Assembly: GCA_038503065.1 (NCBI GenBank)
Contig: JBCAMK010000021.1
Coordinates: 62,001 to 126,000, forward strand
Length of the DNA: 64,000 nt
From: Paragyromitra xinjiangensis
Lineage: Eukaryota; Ascomycota; Pezizomycetes; Pezizales; Discinaceae
Direction of reading: 5' to 3'
The notes under the pieces were generated by a model, which was given only the letters and a program-made list of their open reading frames with translations, had not been told where the DNA came from and did not search any database. The position numbers and the translations under genes are program-made. Below are positions 23,356-33,494 of the stretch, in pieces (the stretch's first letter is position 1; each line of letters opens with the position of its first letter).

Positions 23356-24357
23356 ATGACTTTTTCATCGGACTCTCAGATGGTTGCCAACTCAAACCCT
23401 CCAAAAAGACGACGTGGAAGACCTCGAAAAAATCCTGTCTCAGAACCTGCATCTTTACCTTTAAACGAAAATGTCACAAATCCCACTATACCGTCCAGTC
23501 CAACACAACCATCAACCTCAACATCAAAATCTGATCAAACAATCAATTCTCGCACAAGATTAGATAGTGATGATCATTTGGTTCTTATTCGCCTTTGTGT
23601 TACACATCAAACAGAGTATGTTGAAGGGAAAAAAGGAGACTTCTGGGCAAAAATCAGCATACTTTTGGAACGGGAAACCAATAAAAAGCTCAAAGACCCT
23701 TCATCAACTGTGAAAGGTTGGGTAATTGAGAGACGTGTATGTACTATACCCTACATACAAATAATTAAACAGTTCTAACATATTTGATATGATTAGATGA
23801 TAGCTGAGAGTGAGAAAAAGGAATCGGGAACAGTACAAACAGATTCGGAAATGACACAGGCTTTGGATGAGTGGATAGAAATGCTAGATTTTCTTGAAAA
23901 AGAAAAAGACAAAGCAACAAAATCACAAGAACATCTTGATAGAGAAGCAGCAGAAGCAGGTCGCCGTAGAGACAACTTATTAAAGCCACAAGGTACCAAA
24001 CATATCAGAAACGAAGGAGAAGAACCAGAAGAGCCCGAGGAGATTGCGAGAACTTCAAAGAGAAAACAGTCAAAATCTGCTCTCCGGGAGCAGTTTATTG
24101 ATCGGGAGATTGAGGCAGGACATGAAGATGTAGATAAATTAGTAACAGCTGTGGCAGATATGGGATCTCAGCTTGCAGGGGCAATTCGGAGTTTAAGTCA
24201 ACATCGAGAAACTTCAACACTACAAGTACAAGACACAGAAACCGCACAACGTTTGACAAGATTGGAGGAACGTGGAGAAAGACAGGATGATATCTTGACT
24301 CGTATATTAGAACATGTAGCTAAATTGTCGGAGAAGGCCATTGGTCAATCAATCTAA
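23356..24357 (+). CDS. Harbinger ORF1: Myb/SANT-like DNA-binding accessory protein
   Basis: Two exons (23356-23736, 23797-24357; GTATGT donor, ...GATTAG acceptor) encode 313 aa. The start is the ATG giving MTFSSDSQMVANS. An AT-hook-like segment (PPKRRRGRPRKNP) precedes a Myb/SANT-like region (LDSDDHLVLIRLCVTHQTEY...GDFWAKISILLERET). Further on is a long acidic and basic coiled-coil part (DFLEKEKDKATKSQEHLDRE; LTRLEERGERQDDIL). In PIF/Harbinger elements the Myb-like partner helps nuclear import and target-end binding of the transposase. The stop overlaps the transposase stop by 9 bp. Confidence 0.85.
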
Positions 24358-25491
24358 ATACAAATACTCTTCCACTGACGGGGGAGAAATATTAAACTGG
24401 CTAGTTACTTGACTTCCACGCAAACATGTATGAATATTTGTTAATAAAACAGAAAGGGAATAGTACGAACCAACAGGCGAAAGACCAATCTTTAACCCAT
24501 TCCTGAATGCGATAAATGCCCACAGATTTACAACTTTTCCAAAACCATGCTCAACTGCAATCTGAAACGAAGACATCTGTGCATTTTGTGCCTTTTCTTC
24601 CTCTGTCAAACCTCGGGCAACAGTAGCTTTGTATGCCCCCATGATAGCAAAAGATAATGTATATGCAGGGTCTCCATAAATATACAACTGCTCATCTATC
24701 GGAAGATGTTTATATAGTTGACGAAGAATTAGCTCCACTCCTGAATCATGCCATACCGCCCAATCCCCCAACTTCCCTTCATAAGGTCCAATTAGTGAAG
24801 ATATGATACCATCGGTAGTCATTATCCCTTGGTATTTGATTGCATGAGCTTTTTTATATCCAGTATAGTATTCCCGTTGATCCTGAGTTGGTCGACAAAT
24901 AACTCGCATTGTACCATCCACAAATCCCCAAATACAATCAGGACCTCCAGCAGCTTTAACTCCATCACAATATTGACGCAAGCGAGCAAGTGTTAAGCGG
25001 TTTTTATCCCAACGCAATTTGTCCCGGTATCGGTCAGCAAGATAACAGACAACGGTATTGAACACATCACACTGCCAAGTTCTTGAACGACCAAAATGGT
25101 GAAAATGATCTTTGTATCGTGTGGGGGATGAAAGTCGGCAAAGAGTAATACATAATGCAAGCTCTGGGGTGGGACGGCATCGATCCGGATATTTGAGACC
25201 ATTGAGATTGAAAAACGGAAGGATTGTTCGAATTTCTGCTTTTGTGAACCGGAGGTACTCCTCAGCACTGTTATCTGTCCAGGTGTCCAAGTTGAACTCA
25301 AACTGCACATATTTAATAGGGGGACGATAGCGAGGTATATCTTCAACATCATTCTCACGGATCCTTCTTTTTCGCTTTTGTAGACGCAAGCTGTGATGGT
25401 GTAGAACTAGCGATGTGATAACAGCAACACCCGCTACAGCACTAGCTATAGCCAGTTCAAATTCCACTGAGGCTTCTGGATCACCATCCAT
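24349..25491 (-). CDS. Harbinger transposase (DDE endonuclease, HARBI1-like)
   Basis: A single 380-codon exon. The acidic triad of the DDE_4-type nuclease is recognisable: GFVDGTMRVICRP (first Asp), YGDPAYTLS (second Asp) and AVEHGFGKV (Glu), at about residues 190, 275 and 315. The preceding helical part (AEEYLRFTKAEIRTILPFF, CITLCRLSSPTRYKDH) matches the DNA-binding N-terminal region of such transposases. A hydrophobic stretch near residue 15 (IASAVAGVAVITSLVL) is unusual for the family and could be a wrongly included start; internal methionines are scarce, so the ATG at 25491 is kept. No stop or frameshift is present, so the enzyme may be functional. Confidence 0.9.
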   Translation of the reverse strand: MDGDPEASVEFELAIASAVAGVAVITSLVLHHHSLRLQKRKRRIRENDVEDIPRYRPPIKYVQFEFNLDTWTDNSAEEYLRFTKAEIRTILPFFNLNGLKYPDRCRPTPELALCITLCRLSSPTRYKDHFHHFGRSRTWQCDVFNTVVCYLADRYRDKLRWDKNRLTLARLRQYCDGVKAAGGPDCIWGFVDGTMRVICRPTQDQREYYTGYKKAHAIKYQGIMTTDGIISSLIGPYEGKLGDWAVWHDSGVELILRQLYKHLPIDEQLYIYGDPAYTLSFAIMGAYKATVARGLTEEEKAQNAQMSSFQIAVEHGFGKVVNLWAFIAFRNGLKIGLSPVGSYYSLSVLLTNIHTCLRGSQVTSQFNISPPSVEEYLYLD

Positions 25492-25509
25492 ATTATATCC
25501 TGTGTACTA

Positions 25510-25890
25510 TAGAAGCCTTCGAAATTCTCGCGTAACGTAGAAGGCCGGGATTTTAAAGGAGCAGCCAGAAAGCGTTCGAGGTTCTCGCGTAACGTAGAAG
25601 GCTCGGGGGTGTAGAAGGCTCGGGGGTGTAGAAGGCTCGGGGGTGTAGAAGGCTCGGGGGTAGAAGCAGCAGCCGGAAAGCGTTCGAGATTCTCGCGTAA
25701 CGTACAAGGCCGGAGGTTGTAGAAAGCTCGGGTGTAGAAGCAGCAGCTGGAAATCGTTCAAGATTCTCGCGTAACGTACAAGGCCGGAGGTTGTAGAAAG
25801 CTCGGGTGTAGAAGCAGCAGCTGGAAAGCGTTCGAGATTCTCGCGTAACGTACAAGGCCGGAGATTGTGGAAGTGGAAAAGTGCTAGAGA
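25510..25890. repeat. subterminal tandem repeats inside the Harbinger element
   Basis: The core TTCTCGCGTAACGTA occurs five times (about 25525, 25582, 25690, 25764, 25838). The last three copies are 74 bp apart. Between the second and third copies, a 17-18-bp unit GTAGAAGGCTCGGGGGT is repeated four times. The block lies just upstream of the transposase start codon, so it covers that promoter. Subterminal repeats in DNA transposons often bind the transposase complex; that role here is inference. Confidence 0.85.
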
Positions 25891-26128
25891 TTGTGGGGCA
25901 AGCAATTTTCCTATTAAATTTGATTAGCTGAGCTTGTAGTACGGTGAGGAGACTCATACTTGCCTAGATAAATGATGTTGCAGTTGATGGGTTGGTGAGG
26001 GATGAACTTGGGGAGGTTACCCAACCGAAGATCTGCTGAATCTTCATTTTTGATTTTACTAGCGGGCCAGACCTAATTACATTTTTCTTGCCTGGACGAC
26101 CACACTCTTGGCGGGCGCTGAATCCCCC

Positions 26129-28222
26129 TAATTAATATCACCTTATCGGGTAAGCAAATGATTGACTAGGAGAAAAATCTACGAAACTCTACAGCGTGAG
26201 GAAATGCATCGATATATACATTGCCTACACAAATAAGGTGGCAAAAGGCACAAAATGATGCATTTCCAAGGGATGTTTGGTGTAAATGTATCATCTGATT
26301 CATTTACCGATGCCTTTACCTCAGGTGATAAACACCTCGCTACTGTAGAAAATGGCTTGTAGGAAGTGTGCAAAAGGGTACTGGTTCAAACCTCTAGGAA
26401 TCTGTTCTTTTTAAAGAAAATTTTACGATTTTTAGTGTGGGAAAAGGGATGGAAGAGGGATGGAAAGGGGCTTACAGCAATGAGGAAATGACATTGGAAA
26501 GACATCATTTTTCCCTAACTACACTTTTACCGATCCCTTTACTGATGCCTTTCCCACACAAATATATGGTGGAGTTATTGACGTTTTTACTGACACATTT
26601 ACTGATCCATTTCCCACACAAATATTTTGCAGGGCAATTGATACATTTACTGACACATTTCCATTACCTGTAGAGAAACCGCATATCATCAAATAACGAA
26701 ACAACCTGAACCAGGCAGCCCCAAACCGGTCCCCCCAAAAAGCTAGAAGAAGCGTCAAATCAGCCTTCATACATAAGATCTTGGCTAACAATGACTACCC
26801 AACCACATGAAACCTCTCCTCAGCATATCAAAAGCACTCATTATTTTATTAACGCCTAGTTCACACCGAGCTTTAAGGTGAAACCAGTGTGGTAATACGC
26901 ATAAGCTCACATGCAAACAAAACCCAGCCTTAACGACATAAGCCAAACACAGCCACCAGTACTCCACATAACATCCAACGCCCCAAAACTAAGCACCATG
27001 CCCTAGAAGTACACATATTCTTGGCAGAATCCAGAACCGAGGATAAACCAAAACAAACCACGATCCAAATCCTAATCACACTCCATCACTCGCCCCTCCT
27101 ACCGGCTCAGTTAGAAACACTTCCTATTTAGTGATTGGCTGATTGATTCATTAGGTATATTTAGTAGTGCCCGTATTCATTCCCTAACTTTTCTCTTCAC
27201 CATTTATATCTCTGGCTTATACTGCTGTTATCCTACCGATAACACCGCAGAGATATTTTGCTCCCTACTCCCTATCTAATCCACTATTCACCTATACCAT
27301 GGCGATACATATTCAATATCTAAATAACCACCACTCACCCAACAACCCCCCTCCCCTTATCGACGTCAGCAACAAAGTAAACCCTACTGTGACGTCATAA
27401 ATATATCCTATTCATCCATCCCATCGCTAGCCATCTATAGTAGGCCCAGAGAAATATCAAGTAGATATGTGGTGCTTCCGCCCAGAATAATGCCAGTATC
27501 GCCCAGTCAACGCCTAATTCCTAAACACTAACCATATCCTCTCCCAAAACACAAATCCGGATCCACCCGTACAAAGACAACGAAGATACCCTAACCTGTG
27601 GGAGCTATCAACTGAGTAACTATTCAATAATACATCGATACCTCCTACACCCACAATGGGTAAAGAGCTAGTCTACGATCATCCTGTATACTAGCTTAGC
27701 TTACTATCTACCCGTTACAGGATAGTCCAAATTTAGAGGACTATGCAGCATTTCGGGATTATGCTGGTACTGGGTCAATGATCCAAGTTGTACGCACAAC
27801 CTCCCCACCCACTGCACCACACATAACCATACGTCTCCCACCTAGTACCATTTTCGCCATCCTCACCACTCCCCACCACTACCCTATCTAAGTCACCCAC
27901 GCACACCATATCCACTAAACCAGTTCTTAATTCTTCACTCATTCAGTCCAACCAACCGTCAATAAAATTACAAAGAACCTCCCCTCCCACACACCCCATC
28001 ATAACCAACACACCAATCCAGGTAAAACCCACAATACCACAAAAGCAAATACAAAAAAAACAAACCCAAGAGCATCCACTCCAAACCAATTCCAACCAAC
28101 AAAAAAACATGACAAAAACCTCGAGAAAAAAAACCGAATTATATCCCAAGAGAAACAAAAAAAGTCCTATGAAACAACCAAGAAAAAAAACCAGAAAGAA
28201 GGAAAAAGATCATCTATCTACT
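26129..28222. other. intergenic with weak repeats and C-rich strand bias
   Basis: No gene is supported. Two related degenerate segments (26190-26370 and 26480-26680) share GAGGAAATG and TTTACTGATGCCTTT words. From about 27240 to 28220 the plus strand is rich in A and C and poor in G. Frames here are short and lack features. Confidence 0.4.
26538..26657. repeat. 60-bp direct tandem duplication
   Basis: The segment 26538-26597 (TTTACTGATGCCTTTCCCAC...) is followed at once by a diverged copy at 26598-26657 (TTTACTGATCCATTTCCCAC...). Both end in ACTGACACA. Confidence 0.65.
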
Positions 28223-30734
28223 CTACAGTCCGCCAATATAAATCGGGGCACAGTCCTTGCTCATGTACCCCCCGTTACCACTTTTTATCCCTCCTAGCGA
28301 CTCACGCTCTCTCCGTAAATCGCACAACACAAGTCCTTTGAATTTTCCAGCCAGCTCAGGCCAGCACTCCTTTAGTCTTTCAAACACCGCCAACACCAGA
28401 TCAATCTCTGCGCGCACCGTCTTATCCCGTCCATTCTCCAGCCATCGCACCGTTAGTATCCGCGCGGACAAGAACAAAGCACTCGTTATAAATGGGTTCT
28501 GCAATGCATCAATGTCGACTAGCGAGGTAGACGGTTCCGAGGCGGTATTGATCACCGTTTTCAGAAGGCCCAGGATATTCCCAACAGCAGAAACACAACG
28601 GCTGAAGGCAGGTTCTGTGGAGCCGCCATCATCGGCAGCAGATGAGGACGTTGGCGAATCACGTATGTCAGGACGATCAGGTTGGGGGGTGCCTATTGGG
28701 ACAGTAGGATGGTGAAGCAGAATCGTGCAAACATGTAGGAGAAGATTAAGTTGAGTGACGTGGGTAACATCCTTAGAATCCAACCCAACGATGCCACGGT
28801 ACTTTCGAGGGAGCGATAGGCGGAAGCGAGCGAGCGTAGTTTCAAGAGATTCAAACTCTTGGTTGTCGGTGGGGGGGATAGGAGAATTATTGTAGGCTAC
28901 AATGCGTCCCAAAAGCACGGCCAATTTACAAATGTAGTGATAAGGACCGCGCACAGGGGCAGAAGCAGTGATCGGAGTGATCAAGTCTTCAAGATTGTGT
29001 GCAAACGGCTCAACCACAATATGTGACATTTTCTACAACTCGTTAGATATACTTCATTGAATATCACAAATATCTTACCTCAATTTCACCACTCTGAAAG
29101 ACTTCCTCATCAACCGGGAAATTGACGCAAAAATCCCGATCATTAATCAGCAATGGCCAGCCGGTTGAATAGGATAGAAAACTATTAAGCACATAAATTC
29201 CCCAGGCTGCCCTCCGCCGCTCCTCTAGATCCTGCTCTGACTTTGGGTGTGGTAGGAAACCCATGAACCGGTTTCGTCGCGGCGAGTCAATCTGGTGCAG
29301 CCCGAGAGGATTGCACATACGATATGCCTTCGCAAGGAACACCCATAGCTCAGACATTTCCGACGTGACAAAGCTAAACAAACAAATATAGATGGACGCC
29401 TGAACATTGTGCAACGAATACTGCCCACGAGTCACCGCCAAGTCAAAGCCGCGTTTTGCAGCAGCATGCCAGCGGATGGAACGTCCGTGCAGTACAGGAT
29501 CAGGATGAATGTACGACGCCAACGCTAACATCGAATACGTGAGAGCACACGGCTTCGACAGAGGGCCACCAGGAGCAATATCCGTAAAGACCTGCTTCCG
29601 GTAGAGACAAGGAACAAAAGGGTGTATCTGATCGAAAAACAGGTCCACAAGTTCTACTAGAGCTTCCGGAGGAGGAAGGTCCTCCAAAATCCCATCACCA
29701 ACGTAAGCCAGAGCAGCAGTCCCATTACTCTCGGGAGTCTCTACGACCCGTGGAGAGTCGCCTTTCTTCGACCAGCTGTCATGGAGAGTATGTCCTTCTG
29801 ACCAGGACGAGTAATCTATCCTATCCAACCCAACAAACGGCGACGCCTGCAGAAACTGCGCAGTAAACAAACTGGCATCGAAACCGGGAGTCTCGACGGC
29901 CACCTGTCTCTTGGAAGGTGGTTCGTACGACAAACGTCCATTCTGGTAGTTCGAATCGTTGTCGACGGTTGCCGTGGGCGATGTCGATCCCTGATTGATC
30001 GGCGTGAAGGTTGACTGCGACGAGGCGGCAGGGCCATTGGACTGTGCAGTCAACACGGTAGGGGAGGGAGTTTGCGCAGTGCGCGGAGGAGGTCCGTGAA
30101 TGGGAAGGGTGTGACCATCCTCAGTGGTAGCGTTGGAAGCTGGTACTGCTGGCCAGCGCGAAGACGAGGATGGGGTATTGGTTTCTGCACCTCACGTCAA
30201 CATTTGGCGAAACGCGCGAGGCGCAACAACCACATGACAACAACAACCACCTAGTGGGAACTTACTCTGAGCGTGGAATGAAGATGACGAATGGATCTTT
30301 GTCACGGTAGAAAGTCCCCCACTCGAGTAGACGCACCGTCTCTCGAGACGCTCACAGGCACCGCAAGTAGGTTTTCCGCCCTGTGCCGAGGGTCAGTGTT
30401 TGGGGGGGCGTCTCGTGATAGGAATTGGATAACAAACATCACACTTGCGCTTCCTGGAGCGACACGAGAGACAGGCCTGGTTCCGCTCGAGAACCTTTTT
30501 AGTGGGAGGAGTGGTAGCCACGGAGGAAGCCACGGCGGAGGAAGAGACGGAGGAGGTGGAGGAAGACGAGGATTGGAAGCCGTTGGTGGCAGCAGCAGCA
30601 GATGACGCCGAGCTTTCGAGAGGACGCTTAACGGGGATAGAGGAAGGTGGGGAATTAGCGGGTATGTTTGGAGGGCCAGCAACGGTGATAGAATTCAGAG
30701 CGGAGTGAGGGGGAGACCGAGGACTGGCCGCCAT
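28223..30734 (-). CDS. Zn2Cys6 (Gal4-type) fungal transcription factor
   Basis: Exons 30734-30438, 30380-30266, 30184-29079 and 29032-28223 give 775 aa with consistent phases. The start is the ATG of MAASPRSPPHSALN; upstream in-frame codons are low-complexity leader. The zinc cluster is split by intron 1: CLSCRSRKRKCD in exon 1 and GGKPTCGACERLERRCVY in exon 2, giving CX2CX6CX6CX2CX6C. A Ser/Pro-rich linker (~140-250) follows. The Fungal_trans (PF04082) middle homology region is in exon 3 (LVDLFFDQIHPFVPCLYR; AYRMCNPLGLHQID; RRAAWGIYVLNSFLSYSTGW) and continues in exon 4. It is a nuclear DNA-binding regulator; targets cannot be inferred and no metabolic cluster is adjacent. Six Cys are present and the gene appears intact. 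Confidence 0.93.
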
Positions 30735-30739
30735 GACAA

Positions 30740-31230
30740 AGAAAGGAAGGCGGAGAGAATCACTACGGGGAGAGAGACGACAAGAAGGACAGATAGAACG
30801 GAGACGAACGGAGAAAGAGTCACGGGGGAAGGGAACACGTGCGCACGGTAAGGGCCAGAATAAAATAAATAGGAAGGGGGGAGTAGGAGATGAGGTGAGA
30901 GAGCGAGAGAGGTAGATAGAGATAGAACAGAGATAAAGATAAAGACGGGGATAGAGAAAAAGAAGGAGGGGGAGAGAGGAGAGAGGAGAGAGGAAGGAGA
31001 GAAGGACAGGAAGGGAAGAACGAAAGAAAAGAAAGGCAGAGCGGGGGAAGGGCGGCACAAAAGGGAACTTGAGGGCGGCCGGGGCGCGGAGACCAAAGCT
31101 GTGGGGCGCTAAGCAGCAAGCAGCAGAGCAAGCAGCAGAGCAAAGCAAGCAAAGCAAAGCAAAAGCCCCAACAGCCCTTCCCTCTTCCTCTCCTCTCCTC
31201 TCTCCTCCTCTCTCTCCCACGAAAGAAAAG
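30740..31230 (-). promoter_or_regulatory. pyrimidine-rich leader/promoter of the Zn2Cys6 gene
   Basis: For about 490 bp upstream of the start codon the coding strand is almost pure C/T, with long runs such as repeated CCTCTC (GGAGAGAGGAGAGAGG on the plus strand near 30975). CT-rich blocks are common at fungal transcription starts, but this one is unusually long and holds mirror-symmetric stretches. Open frames across it are low complexity and are not annotated as protein. Confidence 0.6.
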
Positions 31231-33083
31231 AAAAGAAAAAAAACACACCTAAACCAACCTGAAGACAGGACCTAACGATGCGGCGGTGTATTTTTATCTC
31301 TCCCCTTCCCTCTACGCGTGCAAGTGAAGCGGAAGAAGAAAAAAAAACCCTCTCCTCCCAGTCATCCATGTTGCCCCCCCATACGTTTCCCCCTCCCACT
31401 CACCAAAGTTGTCCGCGCCGCCGCCGGCTTGGGGCGGCGCCGTGACCGTCTTACGGCTTCTCTGTCTGCATCCGTCGTGTTGAAACGGATCCCGCATGGA
31501 TGAGGGCATGTTTAGCCCCACAGCCCCCACGACACCCCCATAACCGAGTCCACTCGCCCCGACACTCTCCAAACCCTCTCCAATCATCCCCTCAGCCAAC
31601 CCCAACTCAGCCTCAAGCCACCCTGCAGAGCCACCCGTCGTCCGCTGAAGTCCGTGCGCCTTGCGAGCCGGTAAGCGACGGAGCCGAGTGATATCTCAAG
31701 ATCCCCCTTAGGACGAGTTAGGCTGCCCACGCTTATCCGCCTCGGGTAGATGCACTCCAATCAGGCCTCATGTGTGGTAACGCTGGCCCCAGTCGTCTTG
31801 CCGACATGTCCCGACGGAGATCTCCTTGCCAAGACTCTGCCCGCCAGGACCGCGCTGTTGCGGGTTGGTGGTACTCTACTTGTCTTCACACTCCGTTCTG
31901 GGTTGTGCCCTTTATTGTCACGCGTTACTGCGTTGTATTTTCGTTCATTGGCGCTTGTAGTAATTGCTGTCTGAGGTTCGCATTTCACATGCTAGGCTTG
32001 GATCACGCTTTGGGTATACTTATTAGAGCCCCGCAATCGCCTCAGTGATTCCATCGAGTAGAAACTTATCACCCAATAACGATTCAACAAAAAATTAATG
32101 ATACAAACCACTATAATATCTCTATTTCCAATTCCCGTAGAAATAACATCAGCAAACGCATGTACCCATGTACCTCCAACGCTCCCAACCATACCTACAT
32201 GTAGGTAAACATAACTACAACATCACGGCTACCGGCCCACCATCCCGCAACCCACCACCATGATCACCCGCCCCATCCCATCCACCCGCACACAACTCCA
32301 ATAAGCACTGAATCCTACCCCGCACCCCACAGCCACCCCAAACCCGTAAACCTCCCGTTAAATATCCATCTAATCCCATCCTTCCCACCCCTCCTATCCA
32401 TAACTGTATTAAACAACCCCACCCCCTGCACCTCCTCGCCAACCGATACTCCTACAGCACCGCGTGTATACTCCACGAGGCGGCAAATGCAGTGGTGCTA
32501 ATGGATGTAGTAGCGGTTAGGATGTGCATTAGTGGTTTGTGGTATTGTCTACTATCTAGGTTATCTGTTAATTGTCACTTTGGACTGTACTAACTGATAT
32601 TAGTCACAGTGCTAGCGGTACACAGAGTAAAAATACAGAACCAGGAGAGTAGTGCGTTGAGACGCGACGCTGTCGTGAGGTTAAGTTATGGCGACAGAGC
32701 GTTCTATGCAAACCACCCGCTACACTCTGAGTTTGCTGCATGACTAAGGTAAAGAATTGGAGGGAAGGATCGAATACACGCATCAATCACGACACGTCAC
32801 TCGATGACATGAAATAGACGGGAAGTATGCGAGGTTTTTAAGAGTTGACACCCACGGGATAGTACCAGCACGTGGTCTTGCATCTCCAATACGAAAAGTT
32901 CTATTTACGTTTATGACTATGTAGCGCCATACGTACCCAGGTTATACGCCAATTAAAGTCTATCTATCTAACGCCGAACCAAGCGACGACACATCTAACC
33001 AGAAATCAATCCATCTATACACCCACCACACCCTCCCTTCACCCTCATCCTCAACCACCCCTCAAATTACTCAACCTTCTACT
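31231..33083. other. intergenic; possible upstream exon at 31409-31605 (-)
   Basis: A minus-strand frame from 31605 (GLNMPSSMRDPFQHDG, KTVTAPPQAGGGADNF) ends at a good GTGAGT donor near 31404. It could be a 5' exon of the transcription-factor transcript or of an unseen gene, but no matching acceptor can be fixed. The remainder, including a C-rich stretch at 32040-32460, shows nothing coding. Confidence 0.3.
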
Positions 33084-33494
33084 CTACTTCTTTCCCTCCC
33101 TCTTAAAAACTCTCCCCACAGCCCTCCAAACCCCAGTCTTCTTCTCCTCTTCCCCTCCCTCTTCCTCTTTACCAGGACCACGATAAACACGCCATTCACC
33201 CAACTCCTGCTGCCAATATACCTGCGGCCCTGTCGTACCCCGGAGATCTACATGAGGTCTCTCACGGACTGTTTTCGCGCGTATGATAGTGGGTCTTGTG
33301 GGGTTGTGGCTGATGCGTGCGTGAGTGAGGATGGTGTCGATTTGAGAGATGGTGAAGAGGCCAGGGGTGGGGAGGCGGAGGGGGAGGAGCTGATCTTTGC
33401 CGATTACGGACGGAGGTGGAGGTGGAGGTAGGGGCTTGGTGGATAGAGGTGGAGGAGGTAAAGGTTTGGTGGGGTGATTGGTTGGTCGGGACAT
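33084..33494 (-). CDS. small hypothetical protein with Pro-rich N-terminus
   Basis: A single 136-codon frame from an ATG at 33494. Residues 1-35 are Pro-rich (KPLPPPPLSTKPLPPPPPP). Residues ~38-110 look folded (LRLPTPGLFTISQIDTILTH; HVDLRGTTGPQVYWQQELGE), and the C-terminus is charged (KEEEGGEEEKKTG) and ends in basic residues. The central part has the feel of a small conserved fungal protein, but I cannot name a family. There is no signal peptide. An upstream exon is possible. Confidence 0.45.
   Translation of the reverse strand: MSRPTNHPTKPLPPPPLSTKPLPPPPPPSVIGKDQLLPLRLPTPGLFTISQIDTILTHARISHNPTRPTIIRAKTVRERPHVDLRGTTGPQVYWQQELGEWRVYRGPGKEEEGGEEEKKTGVWRAVGRVFKREGKK

Larger units (their letters stand above)
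23161..26128. mobile_element. complete PIF/Harbinger DNA transposon
   Basis: The left end GGCGGATTCAGC (23161) and the complement of the right end (GGGGGATTCAGC, ending at 26128) form terminal inverted repeats with one mismatch in 12, followed by partial GCCCG similarity. TA is present outside both ends (23159-23160 and 26129-26130); a full 3-bp TWA duplication is not exact. Inside are the two proteins expected of an autonomous Harbinger: a Myb/SANT-like DNA-binding protein (+) and a DDE nuclease (-), convergent and both intact, plus subterminal tandem repeats. Intact frames suggest a recently active copy. Confidence 0.85.

Noticed and set aside
25510..25890. CRISPR-like array
   Set aside because: Repeats are contiguous and nested without unique spacers, and the genome is eukaryotic.
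30820..31248. Long Pro/Ser/Leu-rich minus-strand frames upstream of the zinc-cluster gene
   Set aside because: Pure pyrimidine DNA keeps frames open; composition is low complexity and lies in the leader.
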